A stretch of DNA of 64,000 nucleotides, taken from assembly GCF_026340565.1 (NCBI RefSeq), contig NZ_JAPEPB010000001.1:1116001-1180000 (forward strand), given 5' to 3'. This document shows, piece by piece, positions 52,963-61,517 of this stretch. The notes under the pieces were generated by a model. It was given only the letters and a program-made list of their open reading frames with translations, did no database searches and was not told the DNA's origin. Origin of the DNA: Kitasatospora sp. NBC_01287. Its GTDB lineage: Bacteria; Actinomycetota; Actinomycetes; Streptomycetales; Streptomycetaceae. A program made the position numbers and the translations under genes. How positions within the stretch are numbered: the stretch's first letter is position 1; every line of letters starts with the position of its first letter.

Positions 52963-53793
52963 TTACGCCCCCGCCTCGCCGCGAGGTGCCAGGCGCTGCG
53001 CGAGCAGCCGGCCGATCCGCTCGGCCGGCTCCTTGCGGAGCAGCAGCCGGTGCTCGGTCGGCAGCTGGTGCACGTCGATCACGCCGTCGACGTAAGGCGC
53101 CCAGTCGGCGGCCGAGTTGAACGGCGCGGTGCGCTCCAGTGCGGCTCGCACGAAGAGCACGTCGCCGTCGAAGCGGGCCGGGGTGTGGTCACGGCGCAGC
53201 TGGATGTGGTGCAGGAAGACCCGCAGCACCGCCTCCAGCCGCCAGTCCTCCAGGCCGGCCAACCGGTGCCCGCCGGCCAGCAGCACCGCCCTGGCGCGCC
53301 GCTCGTCCAGCGGCGCGCCGTCCGGCTGCACCAGGCCCGCCGGATCGCAACCGGCGTTCTCCAGCAGGGTGGTGAGGTACTCGTGGTCGCTGGGCTCACG
53401 CTCGGGGTGGGCCGCGTCGTGGGGGTAGCAGTCGAGCAGGGCGAGCAGCGCGACCACTTCGCCCGCCTCGCGCAGCAGCCGGCCCATGGCGTGCGCGACC
53501 ATGCCGCCGAAGGACCAGCCGAGCAGCCGGTAGGGGCCACTGGGCTGGACCTCGCGGACCAGGGCGAGGAACCGCTCGGCCAGCTCCTCGACCGAGCCGG
53601 GCAGCTGGTCGGGCTTGCTCAGCCCCTCGGCCTGCAGGGCGGTGATCCGCTGCCCTGCGGGAAGCCACGGCCCCAGCGCCAGGTATTCCCAGGAGATTCC
53701 GGCGGCCGGGTGGACGCACCACAGCGGATCCCCGCTCCCGGGGACGAGTTCGACCAGCGGATCGAATCCTGGCGTGGCCGGCGAATTCACCAT
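52963..53793 (-). CDS. Type II/NRPS-type thioesterase
   Basis: 276 aa from ATG 53793 (AGGGAGCG upstream); an in-frame start at 53844 is less well placed. Alpha/beta hydrolase: LWCVHPAAGISWEYLALGPWL, nucleophile Ser in YRLLGWSFGGMVAHAMGRLL (GxSxG), Asp in LLALLDCYPHD, C-terminal HQLPTEHRLLLRK with the catalytic His. It is very like the terminal thioesterase of NRPSs such as EntF (HPAxG opening). As a stand-alone enzyme it could release the product from an ACP or edit stalled carriers. It is divergent from P450 1. Confidence 0.88.
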   Translation of the reverse strand: MVNSPATPGFDPLVELVPGSGDPLWCVHPAAGISWEYLALGPWLPAGQRITALQAEGLSKPDQLPGSVEELAERFLALVREVQPSGPYRLLGWSFGGMVAHAMGRLLREAGEVVALLALLDCYPHDAAHPEREPSDHEYLTTLLENAGCDPAGLVQPDGAPLDERRARAVLLAGGHRLAGLEDWRLEAVLRVFLHHIQLRRDHTPARFDGDVLFVRAALERTAPFNSAADWAPYVDGVIDVHQLPTEHRLLLRKEPAERIGRLLAQRLAPRGEAGA

Positions 53794-53905
53794 CGATGCG
53801 CTCCCTGAAGCAGTGGGCGGATATCTCAGGAAATCATTGCGCACCAGGCGGCCGAATTGCTACCCGGCCGTCCGAGAACTATTTCTTCCAGAACCGGTGG
53901 AGACG

Positions 53906-55111
53906 ATGGCCGATCAAGAGTTGGACGCTTTTCCCTTCCCGCTGCAGCCGGACGAGTTCGGCACCTCCTTCCGCCAGCACCAGCGCCGCCGGGCCGAGTG
54001 CCCACTCGGCGAGGTGGCGCTGCCCAGCGGCGACGCGGCCCACCTGGTGGTGGCCTACGAGGACGTCGCCCGGGTGCTGCGGGACCGCCGGTTCAGCCGC
54101 AACCTGCGCTACCCGGGCGCGCCCCGGATGGTCCGCGAGGCGGACATGAACGACAACCCGGACGCGATCATCAACCACGACCCGCCTGAGCACGGCCGCT
54201 TCCGCCAGGTGATCCAGGGCGCCTTCAGCCCCAGCCGGGAGGCCCGCTGGCGCCCGATCGTGCAGGGCATCGTGGACGGCCTGCTGGACCAGGTCGCCGC
54301 CGCCGGGCCGCCCAGCGACCTGGTCGCCGACTTCGCCGGGGTGCTGCCGATCTCGGTGATGTGCGCCCTGGTGGGCGTGCCGGCCACCGACTGGCAGCTG
54401 TTCCACGACTGGACGGCGGTCTTCTTCGCCGTCGACCCGGCCGCCCTGGAGGAGCGGCTGCGGGCCAACCGCGAGTTCCTGGCCTACATCCGCGCCTTCC
54501 TGGAGCAGCGGCGCAAGGAGCCCGGCGAGGACCTGGTCGACCTGCTGGTGGCCGCCCGCGACACCGACGGCAAGCTCTCCGAGGGCGAGCTGGTGCAGCT
54601 GGTCTCGGCACTGCTGATCGGCGGCCAGGAGAACACCGCCTCCTCGCTGGCCCGCGGTGTGCTGGCGCTGCTGCGCTTCCCCGACCAGTGGGCGGCGCTC
54701 TGCGCCGAGCCCGGGCTGACCGGCCCCGCGGTCGAGGAGGTGCTGCGCTTCGAGGTGCCGAGCGAGGGCGCCTTCCTGCGGGTGACCACCGAGGAGGTGG
54801 CGCTGTCGGCCGGCGCGGTGGCGGCGGGGCGGGCGGTACAGGTCTCGGTGCCGGCCGCCAACCGCGACCCGGGGGTCTTCCCCGACCCCGAGCGCTTCGA
54901 CATCCACCGCACGGCCAACCCGCACCTGACCTTCGGCCTGGGCGCGCACTTCTGCCCCGGGGCGCCGCTGGCCCGGCTGGAGCTGGCCCTCGCGCTGCGC
55001 GGCCTGGCCGACCGGTTCCCCGGACTGCGGCCCGCCATCGCGCCGGACGAGGTGCGCTACGGCGAGGGCAACCTGATCCACCCGCTGCTGAGCCTGCCGG
55101 TGACCTGGTGA
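53906..55111 (+). CDS. Cytochrome P450 1 (class I bacterial)
   Basis: 401 aa from ATG 53906 (GGTGGAG upstream). Heme loop FGLGAHFCPGAPLARLE with the Cys ligand, ExxR in EEVLRFEVPS, and DPPEHGRFRQVIQGAFSP (C-helix). I-helix LLIGGQENTASSLARG: the oxygen-activating AGxDT motif is GGQENT, so acid-alcohol is E-N-T-like. Soluble, needs ferredoxin. It is expected to hydroxylate or couple an intermediate of the cluster. It is convergent with the peptide gene across a strong hairpin. Confidence 0.93.
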   Translation: MADQELDAFPFPLQPDEFGTSFRQHQRRRAECPLGEVALPSGDAAHLVVAYEDVARVLRDRRFSRNLRYPGAPRMVREADMNDNPDAIINHDPPEHGRFRQVIQGAFSPSREARWRPIVQGIVDGLLDQVAAAGPPSDLVADFAGVLPISVMCALVGVPATDWQLFHDWTAVFFAVDPAALEERLRANREFLAYIRAFLEQRRKEPGEDLVDLLVAARDTDGKLSEGELVQLVSALLIGGQENTASSLARGVLALLRFPDQWAALCAEPGLTGPAVEEVLRFEVPSEGAFLRVTTEEVALSAGAVAAGRAVQVSVPAANRDPGVFPDPERFDIHRTANPHLTFGLGAHFCPGAPLARLELALALRGLADRFPGLRPAIAPDEVRYGEGNLIHPLLSLPVTW

Positions 55112-55211
55112 CCTGCCGGTGACCTGGTGAGGGGACGGTGACCTGGTGAAGGGACGGCACGACTGACCGGCGCCGGGCAAGCACCGGGCGAGCAGCCGGC
55201 AAGCGGCTCGG

Positions 55212-55250
55212 GCCGGCGGTCACCGAATCGGGGATTCGGTGACCGCCGGC
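55212..55250. terminator. Strong bidirectional terminator hairpin
   Basis: Perfect 18-bp stem GCCGGCGGTCACCGAATC / GATTCGGTGACCGCCGGC with a 3-base GGG loop. It lies between the P450 1 stop (plus) and the peptide-gene stop (minus), 40 bases from the latter, and insulates the two transcription units. Confidence 0.85.
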
Positions 55251-55289
55251 CCGGCACGGTCAGGTCCTGGCGGACCTTGGGTCATGCAC

Positions 55290-55430
55290 TCAGTTCTCGA
55301 CCACGTTCGACGTCTCGGCCACGCGGCTGTCCTCGGCCACGCGGTTCTCCTCGGCCACGTTGGTCGACTCGGCCACGTTGGTCTCGGCCACGAAGCCGTT
55401 GCCCGACGGGCTCTCGGTCACACGGGACAT
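55290..55430 (-). CDS. Small hexapeptide-repeat peptide, candidate RiPP precursor
   Basis: 46 aa. ATG 55430 has an ideal RBS (GGAGGT, 6 bases before the ATG), so this short ORF is very likely translated. A 12-13 residue leader-like head (MSRVTESPSGNG) is followed by FVAET and then five consecutive 6-residue units: NVAEST, NVAEEN, RVAEDS, RVAETS and NVVEN at the C-terminus, encoded by 18-bp DNA repeats. There is no Cys, no aromatic residue except one Phe, and no hydrophobic segment. It is downstream of and codirectional with P450 2. The repeated N-V-x-acid cores recall the multi-core precursor of pheganomycin (NVKD-type cores), but no ATP-grasp peptide ligase is seen here. Function is inferred. 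Confidence 0.7.
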   Translation of the reverse strand: MSRVTESPSGNGFVAETNVAESTNVAEENRVAEDSRVAETSNVVEN

Positions 55431-55661
55431 TGCAGCACCTCCATTCGTCCGGCGGAACGCCCGCCGAAATGTTCGGCGGCGCAATTCGACGATAGCGGCG
55501 GAAGGTCGTGCTGCCTAGCCGGATAAACCGGACACCGGCTTGATCGAATACGCCGGAACGTCCTGCGAACCGGCTCCGCTTTTCCCGCGCGGCCGGTTTC
55601 CCGCCCGCCCGCTTTCCGGCACGCCCTGTTTCCCGCGCGGCGCTTTCTCGCGCGGGCCGTC
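55431..55661 (-). other. Spacer between P450 2 and peptide gene
   Basis: 231 bases. A ~16-bp motif (TTTCCCGCGCGGCCGG type) recurs about five times at ~55580-55660. The region near 55445-55520 is less GC-rich and may carry a promoter for the peptide gene. Confidence 0.4.
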
Positions 55662-56972
55662 CTAGCGGATCGCCACCGGGAATTGCGCGAAACCGCGCAG
55701 CACCATGCCCCGGCGCACCGCCGGGCCGGCCGGGCGAAGCCCGGGGAACCGGGTCAACAGGCCGGGCAGGAAGGCGGCCGACTCGATCCGGGCCAGCGGA
55801 GCGCCCAGGCAGTGGTGCATGCCACCGCCGAAGGCGACCGAGGCGGCCCCGGTCCTGGTGATGTCGAAGCGCTCCGGGTCCGGGTAGCGCGCCGGGTCGC
55901 GGCCCGCCGCGCCCAGCAGCCCGACCACCAGCGAGCCCGCCGCCACCTCGGCTCCGCCGATCGTCAGGTCCTGGCCCGCCACCCGGGCCAGGATCTGGAT
56001 CGGCGGGTCGTAGCGCAGCGCCTCCTCGACCGCGCCGGGCCCCAGCGCCGGCTCGGTGCGCAGCAGTTGGGCCTGCTCGGGGTGGTCCAGGAACGCGGCG
56101 GTGGCATTGACCAGGTGGTTCACCATGGTGTCCACCCCGGCCATGAAGAGCAGCAGCAGGGTCTGCAGCAGCTCCTCCTCGCTGAGCCCGCCGTCCGTGT
56201 CGCGGATCGCCACCAGGGCCGAGGCGAGGTCCTCGGTGGGGCGCGCCCGGCGCTCGGCCACCAGCTCGGCGAAGTACTTCATCAGCACCTCGGCGCCCCG
56301 GTCGGCGGCGGCCAGCGCGGCTTCGTCCACGGTGAGTTCGACCACCTGCATCATGGCCGACATGGAGTCCTGGAGCAGCCCCCAGTCCGCCTCGGGGACC
56401 CCGACCAGGGTGCCGATCACCGAGACCGGCAGCGAACGGGCCAGCAGTGCCTGGAGGTCCACCGTGCCGCCGTCCGCGCCGGCCTCGGCCAGGCCGTCCA
56501 ACGCGCGCCGCGCCAAGCGCTCGACCTCGGGGGTCAGTGCGGCCAGCCGCCGGGCGGTGAACGCCCCGCTGACCAGGCGGCGCAGCCGGGTGTGGTCCGG
56601 CGGGTCGCGGAAGAGCATCGCCTCGATCGTGGCCACCTTGCCCGGCCGCTCCCTCCAGCCGGGCGAGACCCGGTCCATCCAGTCCGGGCCCTGGGCCCGG
56701 AAGGCGGGGTCGCGCACCAGGTCGGCGCAGTCCTGATGGCCGGTCAGGTAGACCTGGCCGCGGGCGGTCCGGCAGGCCGGCGCCAGCGCACGCAGCCGCC
56801 GGTAGACGGGGTAGGGGTCGGCCCGCCCCTCGGGGGTGCCCAGCAGCGCGAGCAGTTGCTCGGGGGTCACCTCGGGGGTCTGCTCGGCACGCTCGACGGC
56901 ACGCCCGTCGACACGCCCGTCGGCATGCCCGTCGGCACGCTCCTCGCCACTCTCGCCAGGGTCTGCGCCCAT
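55662..56972 (-). CDS. Cytochrome P450 2
   Basis: 436 aa from ATG 56972 (AGGAGG upstream). Heme loop FGGGMHHCLGAPLARIE, ExxR in EEALRYDPPI, FRDPPDHTRLRRLVSGAFTA, I-helix LLFMAGVDTMVNHLVN with a normal AGxDT. The N-terminal ~30 residues are an Asp/Gly/Arg repeat (DGHADGRVDGRAVER, 12-bp DNA unit at ~56890-56940). It is clearly related to P450 3 (same LFxDPPxHTRLRxLVxGAFT, VRRGxVLRGFxxFPV ending), so the two are paralogues. It heads the minus-strand unit with the peptide gene. Confidence 0.93.
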   Translation of the reverse strand: MGADPGESGEERADGHADGRVDGRAVERAEQTPEVTPEQLLALLGTPEGRADPYPVYRRLRALAPACRTARGQVYLTGHQDCADLVRDPAFRAQGPDWMDRVSPGWRERPGKVATIEAMLFRDPPDHTRLRRLVSGAFTARRLAALTPEVERLARRALDGLAEAGADGGTVDLQALLARSLPVSVIGTLVGVPEADWGLLQDSMSAMMQVVELTVDEAALAAADRGAEVLMKYFAELVAERRARPTEDLASALVAIRDTDGGLSEEELLQTLLLLFMAGVDTMVNHLVNATAAFLDHPEQAQLLRTEPALGPGAVEEALRYDPPIQILARVAGQDLTIGGAEVAAGSLVVGLLGAAGRDPARYPDPERFDITRTGAASVAFGGGMHHCLGAPLARIESAAFLPGLLTRFPGLRPAGPAVRRGMVLRGFAQFPVAIR

Positions 56973-57272
56973 CGGTCGGCCTCCTGTCTCGGGGTCCGGC
57001 GCGCGGCGCCGGCTCGGTGACCGGCCCGGCGGCCGGCACGGCATCAAGATGGTCAACGCCGGGTCATTCTGCGGTCCGCCGCGCGGCGCCGTCGAGGGCG
57101 GCGGCACCGCGACCACCTGCCGAGATCCATCTTGGCTGCTGGGAGCGGGTGCTGACGATCAGTTCGGCTCATACCGTTGCCGAGCGCTCCATGGTCACCG
57201 TAAGGTCTCGTCAGCGGCCGAAGGGCGACGATCTCGCCCGCGCCGATTCACGAAGGGATCGGGTTCCGAGCC
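56973..57272. promoter_or_regulatory. Divergent promoter region between P450 2 and GDSL gene
   Basis: 300 bases with no gene. The section 57120-57215 is less GC-rich (CATCTTGGCTGC, TCAGTTCGGCTCATACCG, ATGGTCACCG) and is a reasonable site for both promoters. No operator palindrome was recognised. GAAGGGATCGGG precedes the GDSL start. Confidence 0.45.
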
Positions 57273-57965
57273 ATGCCTTCAGACACCCCAACTCCCGCCT
57301 CCGAAGCGGACGACCCGTTCTGCCTGGCCGAGGGCGACGCCGCCCGATTACTGGCCGGCCACCCCTGGCGCCGGTTCGTGGTGCTGGGCGACAGTGTGGC
57401 AGAGGGGCTGGGTGAGCCGACCCCGGGCTACCCGACGCAGCCCTGGGCCGAGCGGATCGGCCTCGAACTACGCCTGGTGGAACCCGGGTTGCGCTACTAC
57501 AACCTGGGCTGGCGGAACACCCCGGCCGCCGAGGTCCGCGCCGAGCAGTTGCCCGAGGCCCTCGGCTTCCGTCCCGACCTCGCTCTGGTGGCCTGCGGCG
57601 GCTTCGACGCACTGCGCTCCGGCTTCGACGCCGAGGCGGTGACCGGCGAGCTGCGCGCGATCGTCACCGCACTGCGGGACGGGGGCGCCGAGGTGATCAC
57701 GGTCGGCATGTTCGACGGCTCGCTCTCCCCGCTGGTGCCCGAGCAGTACCGCGCGGCGCTGCGGGAGCGGCTGCACAGCCTCTCCGGGCGGACGGCCGAG
57801 CTGGCCGCGCGGGAGGGCGCCCTGCACTTCGACCTGACCGCCCACCCGGCCTCCGCCCGCCGGGACATCTACAGCAGCGACGGCCGGCACGGCAGCGGGC
57901 GCAGCCACGCGATCGCCGCCGCCGAGGCGGTGCGCCGGCTCGGCCGGCGGCTGGGCACCGGCTGA
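57273..57965 (+). CDS. SGNH/GDSL-type hydrolase
   Basis: 230 aa, ATG 57273. Block I VVLGDSVAEGLGE (nucleophile Ser in GDS), block II-like YYNLGWRN (Gly), block III LVACGGFDALR (Gly, and Asp where Asn is usual), and block V DGRHGSGRSHAIAA, with candidate catalytic Asp/His. No signal peptide, so cytoplasmic. It may be an esterase or acyltransferase acting on the cluster product. The missing block III Asn (GxND becomes GFDA) is unusual. Confidence 0.8.
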   Translation: MPSDTPTPASEADDPFCLAEGDAARLLAGHPWRRFVVLGDSVAEGLGEPTPGYPTQPWAERIGLELRLVEPGLRYYNLGWRNTPAAEVRAEQLPEALGFRPDLALVACGGFDALRSGFDAEAVTGELRAIVTALRDGGAEVITVGMFDGSLSPLVPEQYRAALRERLHSLSGRTAELAAREGALHFDLTAHPASARRDIYSSDGRHGSGRSHAIAAAEAVRRLGRRLGTG

Positions 57966-58051
57966 GGCACCGGCTGAGGCCGACCGGCACCTGGTGGTCG
58001 GTCCGAATCCAGGCACCGCCCAGCACTGAACCCCCCGACCCGGAGAGCCCG

Positions 58052-59026
58052 ATGCCACTCGATCCACAGGTCCAGGCGCTGCGCGAGCGGCGCGCCGCCT
58101 CGGCCGCCGCGCCGCTGTACGAACTGAGCCTGGAGCAGGCCCGCGAAGGCGACCTGGCCGACATCAGGGCCGCCGCCGGAGATCCCGAACCGGTGGCCGA
58201 GGTAATCGAGTTGACGATTCCGGGGCCGGCCGGCCCACTGCCCGCGCGGGCCTACCGGGCAGCGGGCGGGGGCGCGCAGCCGGTGCTGCTCTACCTCTTC
58301 GGCGGCGGTTGGACCCTGGGCACCATCGACACCAGCGACGCGATCTGCCGCGCGCTCACCAACGCGGTGGGCTGCACCACGGTCGCGGTCGGCTACCGGC
58401 TCGCCCCGGAACACCCGTTCCCGGCCGCGCTGGAGGACTGCTGGACCACCGCGCGCTGGCTGGCCGACCACGCCGCCGAACTGGGCGGCGACCCGCACCG
58501 GCTGGCGATCGGCGGTGACAGCGCGGGCGGCAACCTGGCCGCCGCCGTCACCCTGCTCGCCAAGGAGCGCTCCGGACCCGCCCTCTCCCACCAGTTGCTG
58601 GTCTACCCCAACACCGACCAGTTCGCCGACACCCCCTCGCGCCGGGAGAACACCGACCCGCTGCTCTTCAACCACCGCTCGGTGGCCTGGTACTGGTCGC
58701 ACTACCTGGCCGACCCCGAGGACGGCCGCAACCCGCTCGCCTCCCCGCTGCTCGCCAAGGACCTGGCCGAGCTGCCGCCCGCCACCGTGATCACCGCCGA
58801 GTACGACCCGCTGCGCGACGAGGGCGAGCAGTACGCCGAGCGGCTGCGCGAGGCCGGCGTGCCGGTCCAGGCCACCCGCTACCCGGGCATGGTGCACGGC
58901 TTCTTCGCCATGTCCGGCGTGCTGGACGGCGGCCGGGCCGCCATCGCCCACGCGGCCCAGCGGCTGCGCGAGGCGTTCGAGGAACCATCACGAACTGACG
59001 AACCGTCAGGAGAGGCCCGGCCGTGA
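58052..59026 (+). CDS. HSL-family alpha/beta hydrolase (esterase)
   Basis: 324 aa, ATG 58052 (CGGAGAG upstream). Hormone-sensitive-lipase group: oxyanion motif YLFGGGWTLGT, where the family has HGGG; YRLAPEHPFPAALED; nucleophile GGDSAGGNLAAAV; Asp in EYDPLRDEGEQYA; His in YPGMVHGFFAMS. The catalytic triad is intact but the first His of HGGG is Phe. Cytoplasmic. It overlaps P450 3 by 4 bp, so it is translationally coupled. It is probably a deacylase or ester-forming tailoring enzyme. Confidence 0.9.
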   Translation: MPLDPQVQALRERRAASAAAPLYELSLEQAREGDLADIRAAAGDPEPVAEVIELTIPGPAGPLPARAYRAAGGGAQPVLLYLFGGGWTLGTIDTSDAICRALTNAVGCTTVAVGYRLAPEHPFPAALEDCWTTARWLADHAAELGGDPHRLAIGGDSAGGNLAAAVTLLAKERSGPALSHQLLVYPNTDQFADTPSRRENTDPLLFNHRSVAWYWSHYLADPEDGRNPLASPLLAKDLAELPPATVITAEYDPLRDEGEQYAERLREAGVPVQATRYPGMVHGFFAMSGVLDGGRAAIAHAAQRLREAFEEPSRTDEPSGEARP

Positions 59027-60252
59027 CCGATCCCGTCGCGCAGGCACTGGCCGCGCTGCGCACCCCGCAGGGCAGCGCCGACCCCTACCCGCACCTGGCG
59101 GTGCTCCGCGAGCTCTCCCCCGTGCACCCGACCCCGGGCGGCGGCGTGCTGCTGACCCGCTACGAGGACTGCGTGGCGATCACCCGCGACCCCGGCTTCC
59201 ACGCGCAGAACGCCGCCTGGATGGACACCCGGCGCCCGAACTGGCGCGAGCACCCGGGCCTGCGCGCCACCACCGAGTCCTTCCTCTTCCTCGACCCGCC
59301 CGAGCACACCCGGCTGCGCAAGCTGGTGGCCGGTGCCTTCACCCAGCGCCGGGCCGTCGCCCTGCGGGAGTTCATCACCGGGCTGACCGACCGGGTGCTG
59401 GACGCGATCGCCGACGCGGGCGCCGACGGCTCACCCGTCGACCTGCACGAGATCCTCGCCGCCCGGCTGCCGATCGGCGTGATCGGCCAGGTGCTCGGCG
59501 TCCCCGAGGCCGACCAAGGCGCACTGCGCGAGCCGCTGGAGGGGCTGCGCCTGGCGGTGGACGGCGGCGGCGTCGAGGAGCACCTGACCCAGATCGACCG
59601 GGCCGGCGAGGCGCTGACCGGCTACTTCGGCGAACTGGCCGCCCGGCGCCGGGCCGAGCCCGCCGACGACGTCACCTCGGCCCTGGTGGCGGCCATGGTC
59701 CCCGGCCCCGACAACCCGCGGCCGCTGACCCAGGACGAGTTGGAGCAGACCCTCACCCTGGTCTTCAGCGCCGCCATCGAGAGCATGGTCGACACCCTGC
59801 TCAACGGCCTGGCCGCGCTGCTCGCCCACCCCGCGCAGGCCGACCTGCTGCGCGCCGATCCGAGCCTGGTCGGCGGCGCGGTGGAGGAGATGCTCCGCTA
59901 CGACACCCCGGTGCAGGGCATGGCCAGGGTGGCCGCCAAGGAGACCGAGATCGCCGGGGTGCCGGTGGCCGCCGGGGGCGCGGCGGTGCTGATGCTCGGC
60001 GCCGCCAACCGCGACCCCGCCGCCTTCCCCGACCCGGACACCTTCGACCTGACCAGGACCGGCGGCGCCACCGTGCTCTCCTTCGGCGGCGGGGTGCACC
60101 ACTGCCTGGGCGCCCCGCTGGCCCGCACGCAGGCCGCGGTCTTCTTCCCCGCGCTGCTGAGCCGCTTCCCGCACCTCGCGGCGGCCGGCCCACCGGTGCG
60201 GCGCGGCACGGTGCTGCGCGGCTTCTCCGACTTCCCGGTCACACTGCGGTGA
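59023..60252 (+). CDS. Cytochrome P450 3
   Basis: 409 aa from GTG 59023. Heme loop FGGGVHHCLGAPLARTQ, ExxR in EEMLRYDTPV, FLDPPEHTRLRKLVAGAFTQ. The I-helix reads LVFSAAIESMVDTLLN, so the usual AGxDT (acid + Thr for O2 activation) is replaced by SAAIES. Paralogue of P450 2. The altered I-helix suggests atypical chemistry (e.g. coupling or peroxide use) or reduced activity. It overlaps the MFS gene by 4 bp. Confidence 0.92.
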   Translation: MTDPVAQALAALRTPQGSADPYPHLAVLRELSPVHPTPGGGVLLTRYEDCVAITRDPGFHAQNAAWMDTRRPNWREHPGLRATTESFLFLDPPEHTRLRKLVAGAFTQRRAVALREFITGLTDRVLDAIADAGADGSPVDLHEILAARLPIGVIGQVLGVPEADQGALREPLEGLRLAVDGGGVEEHLTQIDRAGEALTGYFGELAARRRAEPADDVTSALVAAMVPGPDNPRPLTQDELEQTLTLVFSAAIESMVDTLLNGLAALLAHPAQADLLRADPSLVGGAVEEMLRYDTPVQGMARVAAKETEIAGVPVAAGGAAVLMLGAANRDPAAFPDPDTFDLTRTGGATVLSFGGGVHHCLGAPLARTQAAVFFPALLSRFPHLAAAGPPVRRGTVLRGFSDFPVTLR

Positions 60253-61517
60253 CCACCGAGCCGGTCGCCGACGTCCAGCCGCAGCCGCCCGCACCGCCGC
60301 CACTGCGCCGCAACCGCGACTTCAACCTGCTCTGGAGCGGCCAGGCGGTCTCCGCGCTGGGCACCCAGATGTCCGGCATCTGCTACCCGCTGCTGGTGCT
60401 CTCCGCGACCGGCTCGGCCGCCCAGGCCGGGCTGGTCGGCGGCGCCACCCTGGTCGGCAGCCTGGTGATGCTGCTGCCCGCCGGGGTGGTGGCCGACCAC
60501 TACCCGCGCAAGCGGCTGCTGTTGATCACCTCGGTGCTGCAACTGCTCGCGGTGGGCAGCGTGGTGCCCGCCGTGCTGACCCACCACCTCTGGCTGGCCC
60601 ACTTGATGGTGGTGGGAGCGCTGCAGGGCTGCGCCTCGGCCTTCTTCATGGGCGCCGGCCGCGGCGCGGTGCGCCGGATCGTCCCCTCGGCGCAGCTGCC
60701 GCAGGCGATGTCGCTGACCCAGGCGCGCGGCCAGGCCGCCGCGATGATCGGACCGCCGCTGGGCGGCGCGCTCTTCGGCGTCGCGCAGTCGCTGCCGTTC
60801 CTGCTCGACGCGCTCTCCTTCGGCGCGATCACCCTCACCTCGGCCCTGGTGCGCGGCTCGCTCGACCCGGAGCCGACCGCCGCCGAGCGCCCGCGCGAGC
60901 CGATCCGCAGCCGGATCACCGCCGGCGCCCGCTACGTGCTGCGCGAACCCACCCTGCGGCTCTACGCGAGCTGGGCGGCGGCGGTCAACGCGGTGGCGGC
61001 CGGCATGCTGCTGATGGTGATCGTGCTCGCCCGGTCCCGCGGCGCGAACGCCCCCGAGGTCGGCGCGCTGGTCTCGGCCAGCGCCATCTGCGGGCTGGCC
61101 GGCTCGCTGCTCGGGCCGCGCCTGGTGAAGCTCTTCGGCGGCCGCCTCTGGGTGCTGGTCACCTCCTGGCTGCTGCCGACCTGCGCGGTGGGCATCGCCC
61201 TCTCCCCCTGGGTCTGGCTGATGGCGGTACTGGGCGCGCTGACCACCTTCACCGTGATGCCCGCGGTGATCGTCTTCCAGGTCCAGGCCACCCGGATCAC
61301 CCCGGACAACCTGCAAGCCCAGACCGGCAACGCGATCCAACTCTTCGGCTCCAGCCTCAGCTGGCTGGCCCCCTCCGCCTTCGGCCTGCTCGCCGACTCG
61401 GCCGGCGCCCGCACCGGAGTCCTGGTCGCGGCGGCGCTGTACGGCGCCACCGCCCTCTGGCTGCAGGGAAATCGGGCACTGCGCGGATTTGACGCAGCGT
61501 CAGGGACCGCCCAGTAG
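60249..61517 (+). CDS. MFS exporter (EntS-like)
   Basis: 422 aa from GTG 60249. About 12 hydrophobic segments. MFS motif near the first loop (LLPAGVVADHYPRKRLLLI), FRNFNLLWSGQ-like opening RNRDFNLLWSGQAVSALGTQ, GAGRGAVRRIVPSAQLPQAM and GPPLGGALF. It matches the MFS_3/enterobactin-exporter type that often exports secondary metabolites. It is the last plus-strand gene of the cluster; its 3' end overlaps the PPTase 3' end by 18 bp on the other strand. Confidence 0.92.
   Translation: MTTEPVADVQPQPPAPPPLRRNRDFNLLWSGQAVSALGTQMSGICYPLLVLSATGSAAQAGLVGGATLVGSLVMLLPAGVVADHYPRKRLLLITSVLQLLAVGSVVPAVLTHHLWLAHLMVVGALQGCASAFFMGAGRGAVRRIVPSAQLPQAMSLTQARGQAAAMIGPPLGGALFGVAQSLPFLLDALSFGAITLTSALVRGSLDPEPTAAERPREPIRSRITAGARYVLREPTLRLYASWAAAVNAVAAGMLLMVIVLARSRGANAPEVGALVSASAICGLAGSLLGPRLVKLFGGRLWVLVTSWLLPTCAVGIALSPWVWLMAVLGALTTFTVMPAVIVFQVQATRITPDNLQAQTGNAIQLFGSSLSWLAPSAFGLLADSAGARTGVLVAAALYGATALWLQGNRALRGFDAASGTAQ

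Noticed and set aside
55290..55430. Naming the cluster a pheganomycin cluster
   Set aside because: No ATP-grasp peptide ligase, no type III PKS and different core residues; only the repeated N-V-x-acid pattern is alike.
55277..55526. Plus-strand His/Leu-rich ORFs over the small peptide gene
   Set aside because: Complement of the 18-bp repeats; no RBS, whereas the minus-strand frame has GGAGGT at ideal spacing.
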